From assembly GCF_001592365.1 (NCBI RefSeq), contig NZ_BCWU01000008.1, forward strand, positions 174,585-238,584: 64,000 nt of DNA, given 5' to 3'. Shown piece by piece: positions 35,757 through 45,440 of the stretch (position 1 is its first letter; every line of letters starts with the position of its first letter). The position numbers and the translations under genes are program-made. The notes beneath the pieces were generated by a model. That model saw nothing but the letters and a program-made list of their open reading frames with translations, ran no database searches and was not told where the DNA came from. The stretch is from Gordonia hydrophobica NBRC 16057 (lineage in GTDB: Bacteria; Actinomycetota; Actinomycetes; Mycobacteriales; Mycobacteriaceae).

Positions 35757-36407
35757 ATGGATTCCATGAAGAACCGAGCCGTCCCGTTCATGGTCGTGGT
35801 GAGCGCCCTCGCCGCGATGGTCGTCGTCTACCGATTGCTCGTCGTGTCGTACGCCGGACAGGTCGCCGACCAGGACGCGATGCTCACGCTCGGCGCGATG
35901 ATGGGAAACGACGTTCCGACCTACGGGCTCCTCGGCCGCATCCAGATCCCCGTGCTGTTCGCCGTGGCGGCGACGATCGCCGCGGTGTGCATCGCCCGCC
36001 GCTCGACCCGACTGTTCGCCTACGCGTGCCTGGTCGTGCTCAGCACGACGATCGTGTCCATCGTCCTGCAGGCGGGGCTGCTTCGACCGGCGCTCGGCAT
36101 CGGTCAGCTGAACTCGTTCCCCTCCAAGACCGTGGCGGCGTTCGCCGCCGTCGGGATCGCGGTGTGCGCCGTGGTGCCGCGGCGGATGCTGCCCGTCGCG
36201 GGCCCAGCCGTGCTGGCCGGGTTGGCCGCGGTGTCGTTCGGGGTGGTCAGCCTGCTGTGGCATCGACCGTCCGACGTCATCGGCGGTATTCTGCTCGCGG
36301 TCGTCTGTGCCGCGGTCGCCGAATGCGCGCTGCCCGTGTGGAGGCGGCCGGATCCGCGACTGCGGGCGGCCCGTGTGCCAGACTTGCGACAGCCCGTGCA
36401 CTCCTGA
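35757..36407 (+). CDS. PAP2-like membrane protein with altered motif
   Basis: 216 residues, about six membrane helices, like phosphatidic-acid phosphatase type 2 proteins. The second motif, normally PSGH, reads FPSKT here (LNSFPSKTVAAF), losing the first catalytic His, while the third motif keeps its His and Asp (WHRPSDVIGG). The first motif is reduced to LLRPALG. It may therefore bind a lipid phosphate without cleaving it or be a divergent enzyme. The ATG at 35757 is chosen; an ATG at 35766 is equally possible. The gene lies 39 bp upstream of a two-component system and probably shares its operon. Confidence 0.65.
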   Translation: MDSMKNRAVPFMVVVSALAAMVVVYRLLVVSYAGQVADQDAMLTLGAMMGNDVPTYGLLGRIQIPVLFAVAATIAAVCIARRSTRLFAYACLVVLSTTIVSIVLQAGLLRPALGIGQLNSFPSKTVAAFAAVGIAVCAVVPRRMLPVAGPAVLAGLAAVSFGVVSLLWHRPSDVIGGILLAVVCAAVAECALPVWRRPDPRLRAARVPDLRQPVHS

Positions 36408-36445
36408 CGATGCGCACAGCCCCAGAGCAGAAGGGACCGACGCCG

Positions 36446-37126
36446 GTGAAGCTGCTCTTGATCGAGGACGATCCGGGCATCGTCGCCGCCCTGGAGATGT
36501 CGCTGGCACGCCTGGGCTACACCGTCACCACCGCCGACCGCGATCCCGGCGACGCCCTCGCAGCCATGGTCGACGACGCCGACGCCGTGGTCCTGGACAT
36601 CGGACTTCCCGGCGAGGACGGATTCGCCGTCTGCCGACGCATCCGCACATTCGCCGCGGTCCCGATCGTGATCCTGACTGCCCGCGGCGACGACATCGAC
36701 ATGGTCGCGGGCCTGGAAGCCGGTGCCGACGACTACGTCGTGAAGCCGGTGAGTCCGCGGGTACTCGACGCCCGGATCAAAGCGAACGTCCGGCGCGCGG
36801 GGACGTCGCCCACCGCGGCGCGCAGCGCCTCCCCGGAGACACTCGGCGATCTGGTGCTCGACCGCGACGGCGCCGATGTGCTGCGCAACGGCGTCTCCCT
36901 CGGTCTGAGCCCTACCGAGAAGCGGCTGGTCTATGCGTTCGCCGACCATCCGGGTCAGGTCCTCAGCCGCGACCAACTGCTGCGCCTCGCGTGGGACCAG
37001 ACCTTTCTCGGCGATTCCCGCCTCGTCGACAACGCTATCCAACGTCTGCGCGCGAAGCTCGACGTCGCGCATCGTGAGAGTCGTATCGAGACGGTCCGCG
37101 GTTTCGGCTACCGGTTCGTCCTGTGA
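36446..37126 (+). CDS. OmpR-family response regulator
   Basis: 226 residues from the GTG at 36446 (AAGGGA upstream); an ATG at 36410 would add 12. The receiver domain has the acidic pair EDD near residue 7, the phospho-acceptor Asp51 in VVLDIGLPG, the Thr of ILTARGD and the Lys of YVVKP. The C-terminal winged helix (about 130-226) binds DNA: SPTEKRLVYAF, VDNAIQRLRAKL, ETVRGFGYRF. Its last codon overlaps the histidine kinase start. Confidence 0.93.
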   Translation: MKLLLIEDDPGIVAALEMSLARLGYTVTTADRDPGDALAAMVDDADAVVLDIGLPGEDGFAVCRRIRTFAAVPIVILTARGDDIDMVAGLEAGADDYVVKPVSPRVLDARIKANVRRAGTSPTAARSASPETLGDLVLDRDGADVLRNGVSLGLSPTEKRLVYAFADHPGQVLSRDQLLRLAWDQTFLGDSRLVDNAIQRLRAKLDVAHRESRIETVRGFGYRFVL

Positions 37127-38505
37127 TCGGTCGGATCCGGTCCAGCCTCACCCTCCGCGTGCTGCTCGGCATCGTCGTGACCGTGGTGCTGACCGCAGGC
37201 GGCGTCGGCGCCGCGCTGACCATCACGGCGCGGTCGTGGGTCTATCAGGATGCGCAGGAGCAGGCGCTCGCGACGTTCACCGACGAGATGACGAACGCCG
37301 GCCGCCTGCGGTCGTCCCCGGCCGAGACGTCGACCACCGACACCGACTCCACCGACGCCTACCCCGACGATGCCATCGTCACCGTCGACGGCCGAGTTGT
37401 CCGCGATCAGTTCCACCGCGCGGCCGACGTCCCCGCCGACATCCGCGCGGCCGTCGACCGCACCCCCGGCCTGTACCGCTTCTCCCGCATCTCCGACGGT
37501 CGCGTCGCGATCGGTTATCAACCGTCTTCGGGCGACTCCGCCGGGGTGGAGAGCGTCTTCGTGGTCCGATCCCTCGGTTCGGTGAGCGACCGGATCGCGC
37601 ATCTGTTGCGGCTCTCGGCCATCGCCATCGCGATCGCCGCCGCCGTCGGCCTGCTGGCCGGTCTCCTCGTGATGCGCTGGGTGCTGCAGTCGTTGCGTCG
37701 TGTCACGCGCACGGCCGGCGCGGTGGCCGCCGGTGACGAGAATCGCCGCATGCCGGACACCGGCATCCGCGAACTGCACGACCTCACCGTCACGTTCAAC
37801 CACATGCTCGACCGGCATCAGGAGTCGCTCGCCGTGCTCAGTGAACAGGAGCAGCGGGCCCGACGCTTCGCCTCCGACGTCTCCCATGAACTCCGGTCGC
37901 CACTCGCCGCCCTGGTTCCGGCGGCCGAGGTGTTGGAGGAGGAACTCGCCGACGATCCCGGAGTCCGCGGCCGCGCCGCGCGTCTCGTCGGCTCGGAGGT
38001 CACCGGGCTCTCGTCACTGGTCGAGGACCTGTTGGAGATGGCCCGCCGGGACGCGGGCACCGCCGAGATCCGCACGGAGAGGGTCGACGTCGTCGAGTTG
38101 GTGAGCGCTGCGCTTCGTCAGCGCGGATGGCAGCGCGTTCCGGTGACGGCGGACGACGGGACGCCTGCACTCGTCACCGATCCACGACGAATGACCGCAG
38201 TGGTGACGAATCTGGTCGGCAATGCGCTCCGCCACGGCGACGAACCGGTCTCGGTCGAGGTCGCGACCGCCCCCGACGGCATCACCGTGACCGTCACCGA
38301 CCGCGGCGCAGGCATCGCGCCCGAGCACCTGCCGCACATCTTCGAGCGCATGTACAAGGCCTCCGATGCCCGCACCCGCACCGGCGGCGCCGGGATCGGC
38401 CTCGCTATCGCCCGCGAGAACGCCCGCCTGTTGGGCGGGGACGTCGTCTACTCGCGCGAGGACGGGCTCACCCGGTTCGTCGCCACCTTCGCCGACGGGG
38501 CCTAG
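37123..38505 (+). CDS. Sensor histidine kinase
   Basis: 460 residues. Two membrane helices (about 8-32 and 165-187) flank an extracytoplasmic sensor region rich in Asp and Thr. A HAMP linker (about 188-240) follows, then the HisKA helix with His255 in DVSHELRSPLAAL and the ATPase domain with N (NLVGNALRHG), G1 (TVTDRGAGIA), F (FERMYK) and G2 (GGAGIGLAIA) boxes. It should phosphorylate the adjacent response regulator. The GTG overlaps the regulator's stop by 4 bp. The signal may concern lipid or envelope stress given the PAP2-like gene upstream; that is inference. Confidence 0.93.
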   Translation: MIGRIRSSLTLRVLLGIVVTVVLTAGGVGAALTITARSWVYQDAQEQALATFTDEMTNAGRLRSSPAETSTTDTDSTDAYPDDAIVTVDGRVVRDQFHRAADVPADIRAAVDRTPGLYRFSRISDGRVAIGYQPSSGDSAGVESVFVVRSLGSVSDRIAHLLRLSAIAIAIAAAVGLLAGLLVMRWVLQSLRRVTRTAGAVAAGDENRRMPDTGIRELHDLTVTFNHMLDRHQESLAVLSEQEQRARRFASDVSHELRSPLAALVPAAEVLEEELADDPGVRGRAARLVGSEVTGLSSLVEDLLEMARRDAGTAEIRTERVDVVELVSAALRQRGWQRVPVTADDGTPALVTDPRRMTAVVTNLVGNALRHGDEPVSVEVATAPDGITVTVTDRGAGIAPEHLPHIFERMYKASDARTRTGGAGIGLAIARENARLLGGDVVYSREDGLTRFVATFADGA

Positions 38506-38511
38506 CCTGTC

Positions 38512-38565
38512 CCACGTCGGTCGAGTGCTGCCTGCGAGGGAAGCGAGCACGCAGTGATCGAGACC
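38512..38565. repeat. Full 54-bp GGTCGAG-family element
   Basis: Begins CCACGTCGGTCGAGTGCTGC, middle CTGCGAGGGAAGCGAGC, ends GATCGAGACC. It lies 6 bp after the histidine-kinase stop codon, the same gene-end position as the other two full copies. One base is lost compared with the 55 bp copies. Confidence 0.75.
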
Positions 38566-38622
38566 GTCGTGACTGCCGCTGGCATCATGGGGCTGTGCGC
38601 CGCCGGGCTCGCGGTATCGGCC

Positions 38623-40350
38623 TCAGACCTGCCAGCCCTCGGATTCCCGCCACCGCTGCCAGAGATCGGCGAAGACGCCGCCGCGAGCCAGCAGGTCGTC
38701 GACGGCGCCGGAGTCCACCACGCGACCGCCGTCGAGAACGATGACCGAGTCGGCGAGCGCGACCAGCGCCGGGCGGTGCGTCACCGCGACCACCGTTCGC
38801 GTGCCGCGGATGCGCCGCAGCGAGTCGGCGACGGCGCGCTCGGTGATGACGTCGAGCGACGACGTCGCCTCGTCGACCAGCAGCAGCCCGGCAGGCTTCG
38901 CGAGCGCGCGCGCCAGGCCGACGCGCTGCCGCTCGCCGCCCGACAGTGCGTTGGCACCGTCGCCGACGCGTGAATCCCACCCGTTCGGCAGCGCCTCCAG
39001 GACGGTGTCGAGCCGGGCCAGATCGGCCACCTCCAGCAGATCCGGTTCAGCCGTCGTGACCACGTTCTCGCGGAGGGTGCCCGGACGCAGCGACGTGGTC
39101 TGGAAGACGACGGAGCCGCGGCTGAGTCGTTCCTGCGCCGACAGCGGTGCGCCGTCGACCACGACGTCACCCATCGTGGGCTCCCGCAGTCCGGCGAGGA
39201 CGTCGAGCAGCGTCGACTTGCCGGATCCGGAAGCACCGACCAAGACGGTGATCTCGCCGGGTGCGATGTCGAGGTCGACGCCGTTCAGCGCCTGAGTGCC
39301 GTCGGGATAGCGGTAATCGAGTTCGGTGAGGCGCACGGCGGGCGGGCGGACGCCGGACGGATCGACGACGCCGGGCGCGATGTCTGCGGGGCGTTTCTCG
39401 TCCTCGTCGACGAGGCCCCGGAGTTCATCGAGGAGTCGTTCGACGCCGGCGATCGGCGTCGCGAGGAGCGAGAGCGAACCGGTCGTCTCCACCACGCGCA
39501 GCAGCACCACGATCATCGCGGCCGCGGTGATGCCGGACAGGTCGTCGTTCAGGTACAGCGCCCCGGTCGTGACGCCGAACGCGAGCAGCACGAGTTGACC
39601 GACGACGGTGAAGAGGAGGTCTCCGGGCACCTGCCAGGCGAGGAGCCGGAAGCCGCGACTGCGTGAGTCGGCGACCACGTGATCGACCGTTCCGGTGCCG
39701 ACGCCTGCGGCGCGGAGGGTCGGCTGGGCCCAGCCGAACTCGAGCATGCGGTCGTCGAGGGCGCGGCCGGACTCGGCGAAGGCGTCCTCCGCCTTCGCGA
39801 CGGCGGCTCGCCCGGCATAGAACGCGACCAGAAGTGCGACGCCGCCGACGAGCGCGACCGCGGCGAGCTGCCAGGACACGAACAGCAGACCGATCGCCAG
39901 CATCGGGATCAGCAGTGCCGCGTGGATCAGCGGCGAGAACAGCAGCGGGACCGCGGAGACCGAATCGGGCCCGGATTTGGTAACGAGTCCGCGGAGTCGG
40001 GATGCGCGGTCGCCGTGCAGATCGGCGGTGTCGAGATGGCGGATCGCGGCCACACCCGCGCATTCGGACGCTTCGATCAAGCCGAAGCCGACGCGCACTC
40101 CGGCGCGCGTCGCGACGATGTCCGACACCCATCCGGCGGCGAGCGTCACCACCATCGCGCCCACCCACGTCCACGCCTGCGACGGGGTGTCACCGAACAG
40201 GGCCTCCAACAGCGGCACCGCCAGCAGGATCGCAGCGGCCTGCAGCGCTGTCGAGAGCGTGGTGAGGACGTAGAACTGCGTGCGGGCGCCGCGCGCGGCG
40301 TCGCCGGTGATGGCGCGAACGTCGGAGAAGATCGTCGGGACGAGTGTCAT
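38623..40350 (-). CDS. irtB: Iron-siderophore ABC transporter, IrtB-like
   Basis: 575 residues: six membrane helices (about 20-300) fused to an ATPase domain. Walker A is GASGSGKST near residue 375, the signature LSGGERQRV near 468, and Walker B LLLVDEAT a little later. With IrtA it forms the heterodimeric importer of ferric mycobactin-type siderophores across the inner membrane. The ATG at 40350 overlaps the irtA stop codon by 4 bp. Its length and order (irtA then irtB) match Rv1348-Rv1349. Confidence 0.92.
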   Translation of the reverse strand: MTLVPTIFSDVRAITGDAARGARTQFYVLTTLSTALQAAAILLAVPLLEALFGDTPSQAWTWVGAMVVTLAAGWVSDIVATRAGVRVGFGLIEASECAGVAAIRHLDTADLHGDRASRLRGLVTKSGPDSVSAVPLLFSPLIHAALLIPMLAIGLLFVSWQLAAVALVGGVALLVAFYAGRAAVAKAEDAFAESGRALDDRMLEFGWAQPTLRAAGVGTGTVDHVVADSRSRGFRLLAWQVPGDLLFTVVGQLVLLAFGVTTGALYLNDDLSGITAAAMIVVLLRVVETTGSLSLLATPIAGVERLLDELRGLVDEDEKRPADIAPGVVDPSGVRPPAVRLTELDYRYPDGTQALNGVDLDIAPGEITVLVGASGSGKSTLLDVLAGLREPTMGDVVVDGAPLSAQERLSRGSVVFQTTSLRPGTLRENVVTTAEPDLLEVADLARLDTVLEALPNGWDSRVGDGANALSGGERQRVGLARALAKPAGLLLVDEATSSLDVITERAVADSLRRIRGTRTVVAVTHRPALVALADSVIVLDGGRVVDSGAVDDLLARGGVFADLWQRWRESEGWQV

Positions 40351-42911
40351 CGGAGTGCCTCCTGAGCCTGAGCGGTCATGGCCGCATACATTCCGCCTGC
40401 CTCCAGCAGCTGCGCGCCGGTCCCCTGTTCGACGATCCGCCCGCCGTCGAGCACGACGATCTGGTCGGCATCGGCGATGGTGTGCAGGCGGTGCGCGATC
40501 ACCAGGACGGTGCGGCCCTGGAGAAGTCGTGAGAGTCCGCGTCGGACTTCCCATTCCGAGTCTGGATCAGCGGCCGCAGTCGCCTCATCTAGGACCACCA
40601 GGCGGGGGTCGCCGAGCAGGGCTCGCGCGATCGCCAGGCGCTGGCGCTGTCCACCGGACAGGCTGTCGCGGTCGACGACGGAGTCGTAGCCGTCGGGCAG
40701 AGCCTCGATGACATCGGCGATGTACGCCGCCCGGGCCGCGTCCTCGATCTCCGCGCGCGACGCGCCGGGGACACCGAGTGCGATGTTGTCGGCGATCGTG
40801 CCGCGCACCAGTTGAACGTCCTGCAGGACGACGGCGATGCGTCGTCGAAGATCGTCCTCGCCGATGTCGCGCAAGTCCACCCCGTCGAGCAGGATCGCTC
40901 CCTCGTCCGGGTCCCACAGCCTGGCCACCAACGCGGCGACCGTCGACTTGCCTGCCCCCGACGGGCCGACCACCGCGGTGGTCGTGCCCGCGGGCAGATC
41001 GAGGTGAATGCCTTGCAGCACCGGCCGGCTCGGCAGGTATCCGAACGTGACGCCGCGCAGCTCCACTCGCGCCGGACCCGATGCCGCAGCGTCGGCGCCG
41101 GCGTCAGCCCGCTCCAGTTCGGCGGTGGCGAGGAGGAGGTCGAGCGAGGTCTTGCCGTTCATGCCCTCACGCAACCCGCCGATCGCGAACGACGCCGCCA
41201 GCAGTCGGTCGCCGAACGACGTGCCGAGGATGAGGAACGGGAGGATCGCGACCGGATCCATCGAGTCGGTGGTGATCAGCGCGGTGCCCGCGAGCGCGAC
41301 CACCACCATCGACGTGGTCGGTCGGTTCAGTTGCAGGACCAGCGACTTCATGTCGATGGTCGCGTGCTGCCAGTCCTTGATGAAGGCGGTGAGGCGGCGC
41401 AGTTGGCTCGGGAGGTCGGTGGTCGCGCCGTCGCCGAACACGCGGCTGACCTGCTGACCGGCGATGAACCGCTCGGCGTCGCCGGGCAGGCTCGCGTCCC
41501 AGCGCATCTTCTGCTCCAGGCGCGGTTTGTCGGCCATCGCCATCCGACCCATCGCCACCACGTAGGCGATCACCGGGACCAACAGAACCAGGGCGAGCAC
41601 CCAGTTGACCGAGAACAGGTACCCGAGGATCGCCAACGGCGTGACCACCGCCGCGATCAGATCCGGCACCGCATGGGTGACCAGATAGTGCAGGGCGGAG
41701 ATGTCCTCCTGCACCAGCTTCTTGACTTCTGAGCTGCGTCGGCCGAGGAACCACCCCAAGGGCAGTCGGGTGAGCTTGCCCAACACCCGGCGTCGCAGAG
41801 TCGCGGCATACGCCTGGTCGTAGAAGTGCAGGGCGGTGATCAGCAGCGCACTGCCTGCCGTGCCCACGCCGAGCACGATCAGGGCGATCAACGCGACATC
41901 GACCAGTTCCTGCCGCTCCGCGCCCTCGACCAACAGCCGGGCAAGTTCGGCGAACAGGATCAACGGCACCACCGCCAGGAGCGACAGCACCACCGCGAAC
42001 AGTCCGGCCAGGACCATCGCAGGCCGGGCCGGCTTCAGAACCGGTTCAACAGGCTCCGCAGGCCGCGCTGGGCGAAAGGACGGCAGTTCCGCCACCACCG
42101 CTCCCGAGTTCTCCTTGATGGTCGACGGCGCAGGCACGTCGGTGGTCTCGGCGCCGGTGTCGACCTGCTTGCCCATCGCGCGCCCGGCCATCCAGTAGGC
42201 CTGCGCGTGCATGGTGACCTTGTTCTGCTCGTGTTCCAGGGTCAGCAGCCCCTTCGCCAGACGCATCGCCTTGGTCTCGGCGGTCACCCAGGTGCGCCAG
42301 CCGCGATAGTCGCCGTCGCCGATCGCGTTCACCAGCGCGCGACGATCGGGAGTCGACGGAACCCAGTCGACCACCAGGCCGTCGTGCTCGGGCAATGGCA
42401 GGTCGCGATCGTCGTCGTGGGTGTATTCGATGACCACGCGCACCGGGACACCGTCGGGGACGGCGTCGACCAGTGTGGTGAAGGCGGGCCACGAGGCCAC
42501 ATCGCCCAGGAAGAGATAGCCGAGCGGGCTCTCCTCCGCAGGCGCGACATCGTGACCGTCTCCGCCGAGACGCGTCATCAGGAGTTCGTCGCCGACCTGC
42601 GCATCACGCGCCCACGCCGACGCCGGACCGGCGGGTTCGTGGACGAGGAAGGCGAGGCCGAACGTACCGGCCGCGGGATCGGCGTCGAGCAGCGTGTACG
42701 CCCGCTGATGGAATTTGGCGGGGTTCTCGATGTCGGGGAACCACGCGCGGATCCAGGCCGAAGGCTTCTCCCGGTCCTCATGGAGGATCTCGTCGCAGTG
42801 GAAGTCGAGACGGATCATGTGCTCGGTGAGCCACCGTGTGCCGGTCACCGTCGCCGCATGATTCTTCGCTCCGAGCGCGCGCAACATCGCGCCCTGGAAT
42901 CCCTTGCCCAT
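40347..42911 (-). CDS. irtA: Iron-siderophore ABC transporter with fused reductase domain, IrtA-like
   Basis: 854 residues, close to the 859 of mycobacterial IrtA. The N-terminal 250 residues are a siderophore-interacting domain of the FAD-binding ferredoxin-reductase fold, with the FAD-contacting Arg-X-Tyr-Thr in HQRAYTLLD; it reduces ferric siderophore on the cytoplasmic side. A linker leads to a six-helix membrane domain (about 300-560) and the ATPase (Walker A GPSGAGKST near 654, signature LSGGQRQRL near 752, Walker B RLVVLDEAT). The IdeR-type box 37 bp upstream predicts low-iron induction. This fusion is confined to mycolic-acid actinobacteria as far as I know. Confidence 0.95.
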   Translation of the reverse strand: MGKGFQGAMLRALGAKNHAATVTGTRWLTEHMIRLDFHCDEILHEDREKPSAWIRAWFPDIENPAKFHQRAYTLLDADPAAGTFGLAFLVHEPAGPASAWARDAQVGDELLMTRLGGDGHDVAPAEESPLGYLFLGDVASWPAFTTLVDAVPDGVPVRVVIEYTHDDDRDLPLPEHDGLVVDWVPSTPDRRALVNAIGDGDYRGWRTWVTAETKAMRLAKGLLTLEHEQNKVTMHAQAYWMAGRAMGKQVDTGAETTDVPAPSTIKENSGAVVAELPSFRPARPAEPVEPVLKPARPAMVLAGLFAVVLSLLAVVPLILFAELARLLVEGAERQELVDVALIALIVLGVGTAGSALLITALHFYDQAYAATLRRRVLGKLTRLPLGWFLGRRSSEVKKLVQEDISALHYLVTHAVPDLIAAVVTPLAILGYLFSVNWVLALVLLVPVIAYVVAMGRMAMADKPRLEQKMRWDASLPGDAERFIAGQQVSRVFGDGATTDLPSQLRRLTAFIKDWQHATIDMKSLVLQLNRPTTSMVVVALAGTALITTDSMDPVAILPFLILGTSFGDRLLAASFAIGGLREGMNGKTSLDLLLATAELERADAGADAAASGPARVELRGVTFGYLPSRPVLQGIHLDLPAGTTTAVVGPSGAGKSTVAALVARLWDPDEGAILLDGVDLRDIGEDDLRRRIAVVLQDVQLVRGTIADNIALGVPGASRAEIEDAARAAYIADVIEALPDGYDSVVDRDSLSGGQRQRLAIARALLGDPRLVVLDEATAAADPDSEWEVRRGLSRLLQGRTVLVIAHRLHTIADADQIVVLDGGRIVEQGTGAQLLEAGGMYAAMTAQAQEALR

Positions 42912-42947
42912 TTCAATCCAATCGTCGGGAACAGGCTCGTAATAAGA

Positions 42948-42966
42948 TTAGGCTAGGCTAATTTGT
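42948..42966 (-). promoter_or_regulatory. IdeR/DtxR-type iron box before irtA
   Basis: The plus-strand TTAGGCTAGGCTAATTTGT fits the left and central parts of the IdeR consensus well, with a weaker right end. It lies 37 bp upstream of the irtA ATG, in the promoter region. It is the second iron box of the window; the other is at 3468. Confidence 0.75.
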
Positions 42967-43047
42967 AGCAGATTCGTGGTCAACGGCACACGGTGGGCGT
43001 CGTTCGCGCTTTCCGGGAACACCCGGCGACCGGGTACCGTCGATTGT

Positions 43048-43440
43048 GTGGACCACTCCCCGACGCCGACTCGACGCCACCGCCCCGCCTTGATCGCCCT
43101 GGTGGTCGTCGCCGCGTCGGCGTGCCTGCTCCTGGCCTGGTGGCAGTGGGACCGATTCGAGTCGGCGTCCGGCACCGGGCAGAACCTCGGCTATGCGTTG
43201 CAGTGGCCGGCGTTCGCCATCGCCGTCGTCTACGCGTACCGACGTTTCGTCGTGATGGAGGCCGACCCCGAGGCGGAACGGTCGGCGGAGCCGACCGAGA
43301 TCCCCGAGGGGGTCCTGCCCCCGCGGCCGACGGCGACGGATCCCTCGGTGTCGGCCATCGTCGACGCCGCGCCCGACGACGAGGCCGCCGCCTACAACAG
43401 GTACCTGGCCGAGCTCCACCAGCACCCGACGCACGATTGA
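43048..43440 (+). CDS. LprD-like single-pass membrane protein
   Basis: 130 residues from the GTG at 43048; upstream codons look non-coding. A basic start (PTRRHRPA) precedes one membrane helix (LIALVVVAASACLLLAWWQW), then the conserved QNLGYALQWPAFAIAVVYAYRRF-type second hydrophobic segment and an acidic Pro-rich tail. It matches Rv1343c (LprD) in size, motif and position next to a DUF3817 gene. Despite the LprD name, no convincing lipobox is seen: the only Cys near the helix is SACLLL. Function unknown. Confidence 0.78.
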   Translation: MDHSPTPTRRHRPALIALVVVAASACLLLAWWQWDRFESASGTGQNLGYALQWPAFAIAVVYAYRRFVVMEADPEAERSAEPTEIPEGVLPPRPTATDPSVSAIVDAAPDDEAAAYNRYLAELHQHPTHD

Positions 43441-43469
43441 TCGCCGCACGATACATGAAGGACTCCGAC

Positions 43470-43841
43470 GTGACCGAGACCGCCAAGTCGACCGACGACG
43501 CCACCAAGGGCACCGTCACCGCCACCGTTCCCCAGATCCGCAGCGCGCTGGTTCGCTACCGCGCGCTGGCGTGGATCACCGGCGTGTGGCTGCTGCTGCT
43601 GGTCGTGGAGATGGTCGCGAAGTACGGCTTCGACGTCGACGGCTACGGCTGGGTCGGCATCGCGCACGGCTGGATCTACTTCGTCTACCTCATCTGCACC
43701 GTCGACCTGTCGATCAAGGTGCGGTGGCCGGTCGGCAAACTGGTGCTGACCGCCCTCGCAGGAACCATTCCGTTCCTGTCGTTCTACTTCGAGCACATCC
43801 GGACCCGCGAGGTGAAGGCGGAGTTCCAGCTCGACCAGTAG
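43470..43841 (+). CDS. DUF3817 membrane protein
   Basis: 123 residues from the GTG at 43470, which has GAAGGA 7 nt upstream; an ATG at 43455 lacks one. Three membrane helices: ALAWITGVWLLLLVVEMVAK, GIAHGWIYFVYLICTVDL and LVLTALAGTIPFLSFYFEH. The central HGWIYFVYLI motif is typical of DUF3817. It corresponds to Rv1342c and follows the LprD-like gene by 29 bp; a second paralogue is at 58999. Confidence 0.85.
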   Translation: MTETAKSTDDATKGTVTATVPQIRSALVRYRALAWITGVWLLLLVVEMVAKYGFDVDGYGWVGIAHGWIYFVYLICTVDLSIKVRWPVGKLVLTALAGTIPFLSFYFEHIRTREVKAEFQLDQ

Positions 43842-43848
43842 CGCTCGT

Positions 43849-44463
43849 CTACTCCGCCGCCAACGCCCGCAACGCGGGCACCAACTGCGCCAGCGCCTTG
43901 CCCCGGTGGCTGAGCGAATCCTTCTCCGCCGCCGTCAGTTCCGCTGAACTGCGGCCGGCGGCGAGGTCGTCGTCCGGGATGAACAGCGGGTCGTAGCCGA
44001 AGCCGTTGGCGCCGCGCTCCTCCCGGGCCAGCGTCCCGCGCCACTCGCCGCGCACCACGGTCTCGGATCCGTTCGGCAATACCAGCGCGCACACCGACAC
44101 GAACGCGGCACCGCGTCGTTCGTCGGGGACGTCGCCGAGCTGAGCCAGCAGGAGCTGGTTGTTCGCCGCGTCGCCGTGCCCGCCGCTCCACCGCGCCGAC
44201 AGCACGCCCGGCATGCCGTTGAGTGCGTCGACGGCGAGGCCGGAGTCGTCGGCCAACGCCGGGAGACCCGACTTCTCCGCCGCGATCCGCGCTTTGATCA
44301 ACGCATTGTCCTCAAATGTGGCCCCGTCTTCGACGGGCTCCGGGTACGGCTCCACATCGGCGAGCCCGAGCACGTCGAGTCCGATGCCTGCGGCGTCGAC
44401 CACGCGCCGCAGTTCCGCGAGCTTCTTGCCGTTGTTCGACGCCAGGAGGATCTTCGCGGTCAC
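43849..44463 (-). CDS. rdgB: Non-canonical purine NTP pyrophosphatase (RdgB/HAM1)
   Basis: 204 residues. It hydrolyses ITP, dITP and XTP to the monophosphate, cleaning the nucleotide pool. Motifs: [15 protein letters not shown] at the start, [27 protein letters not shown] with the catalytic Asp residues, and [12 protein letters not shown], plus LSHRGKAL. The GTG overlaps the rph stop by 4 bp, as in M. tuberculosis. Confidence 0.94.
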   Translation of the reverse strand: MTAKILLASNNGKKLAELRRVVDAAGIGLDVLGLADVEPYPEPVEDGATFEDNALIKARIAAEKSGLPALADDSGLAVDALNGMPGVLSARWSGGHGDAANNQLLLAQLGDVPDERRGAAFVSVCALVLPNGSETVVRGEWRGTLAREERGANGFGYDPLFIPDDDLAAGRSSAELTAAEKDSLSHRGKALAQLVPALRALAAE

Positions 44464-45218
44464 TGCTCGGCGCCGGGCAGGACGCCGGGGTACGGCTCGG
44501 CGAGAACCTCGCGCTGCGCCGCGACGATCTGCTCAATGGCCGCGCAGGCCACGTCGAGCATCTTGTCGAGGGTCGCGCGCGGGAAGGTGGCGCCCTCACC
44601 GGTGCCCTGCACCTCGACGAGGGTGCCCGCGTCGGTCGCGACGACGTTCATGTCGACCTCGGCACGCGAATCCTCCTCGTACGGAAGGTCCACCCGGACG
44701 CGGCCGTCGACCACGCCGACGCTGATCGCGGCGATGATGCACGACAGCGGCTGCGGATCCGCCAGCTTGTCGGCGGCGGCCAGGTAGGTGACGGCGTCGG
44801 ACAGCGCGACGTAGGCGCCGGTGATCGCGGCAGTGCGCGTGCCGCCGTCGGCCTGCAGGACGTCGCAGTCGATCGCGATGGTGTTCTCACCGAGTGCGGC
44901 GAGGTCGATGCAGGCGCGCAGCGCCCGGCCGATCAGGCGGCTGATCTCGTGGGTGCGGCCGCCGATCTTGCCGCGGACCGATTCACGCTTGGACCGCTCG
45001 TGCGTCGACGACGGCAGCATCGAGTACTCGGCGGTGAGCCAGCCGAGGCCCGACCCGCGGCGCCACGACGGCACACCCTCGGTCACCGAGGCGGTGCACA
45101 TGACGCGAGTGTTGCCGAACTCCACCAGCACCGACCCTGCCGGATGCGAAGTGAAACCGCGGGTGAACTTGATCGGCCGGAGTTCGTCGTCGGCCCTGCC
45201 ATCTGCTCGTGAAGTCAC
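44460..45218 (-). CDS. rph: Ribonuclease PH
   Basis: 252 residues. Phosphate-dependent 3'-5' exonuclease that trims tRNA precursors. Conserved parts: [13 protein letters not shown] near the start, [51 protein letters not shown] and [11 protein letters not shown]. The GTG at 45218 has a GAGG sequence close by; the long upstream open frame shows no coding character. It is the first gene of a pair with rdgB. Confidence 0.94.
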   Translation of the reverse strand: MTSRADGRADDELRPIKFTRGFTSHPAGSVLVEFGNTRVMCTASVTEGVPSWRRGSGLGWLTAEYSMLPSSTHERSKRESVRGKIGGRTHEISRLIGRALRACIDLAALGENTIAIDCDVLQADGGTRTAAITGAYVALSDAVTYLAAADKLADPQPLSCIIAAISVGVVDGRVRVDLPYEEDSRAEVDMNVVATDAGTLVEVQGTGEGATFPRATLDKMLDVACAAIEQIVAAQREVLAEPYPGVLPGAEQ

Positions 45219-45371
45219 GACCTCGACTTTACTTGACCCCGCGATTCGTGCAGCGCGCCGACGACCGCGCCCATCCGCTCGCTTCAGCGAGATCCGCGTG
45301 CCTCCTCGACGCCTGCATACGCGGATCTCGCCGACGTCCGCGGATACACAGAACGACGACATCCGGATGAC

Positions 45372-45412
45372 CCCACCATGTAAACAAGGTTTCCCCATGT
45401 ATGCATGGTGGG
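45372..45412 (+). promoter_or_regulatory. Candidate operator before the XRE gene
   Basis: Inverted repeat CCCACCATG (45372-45380) and CATGGTGGG (45404-45412), 23 bp apart, with TGTAAACAAGG and TGTATGCATGG in between. It lies 28 bp before the GTG of the XRE regulator. Autoregulation by that protein is inferred. Confidence 0.45.
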
Positions 45413-45440
45413 CATTTCGAGGCCGCGCCGAGACCCTTGA

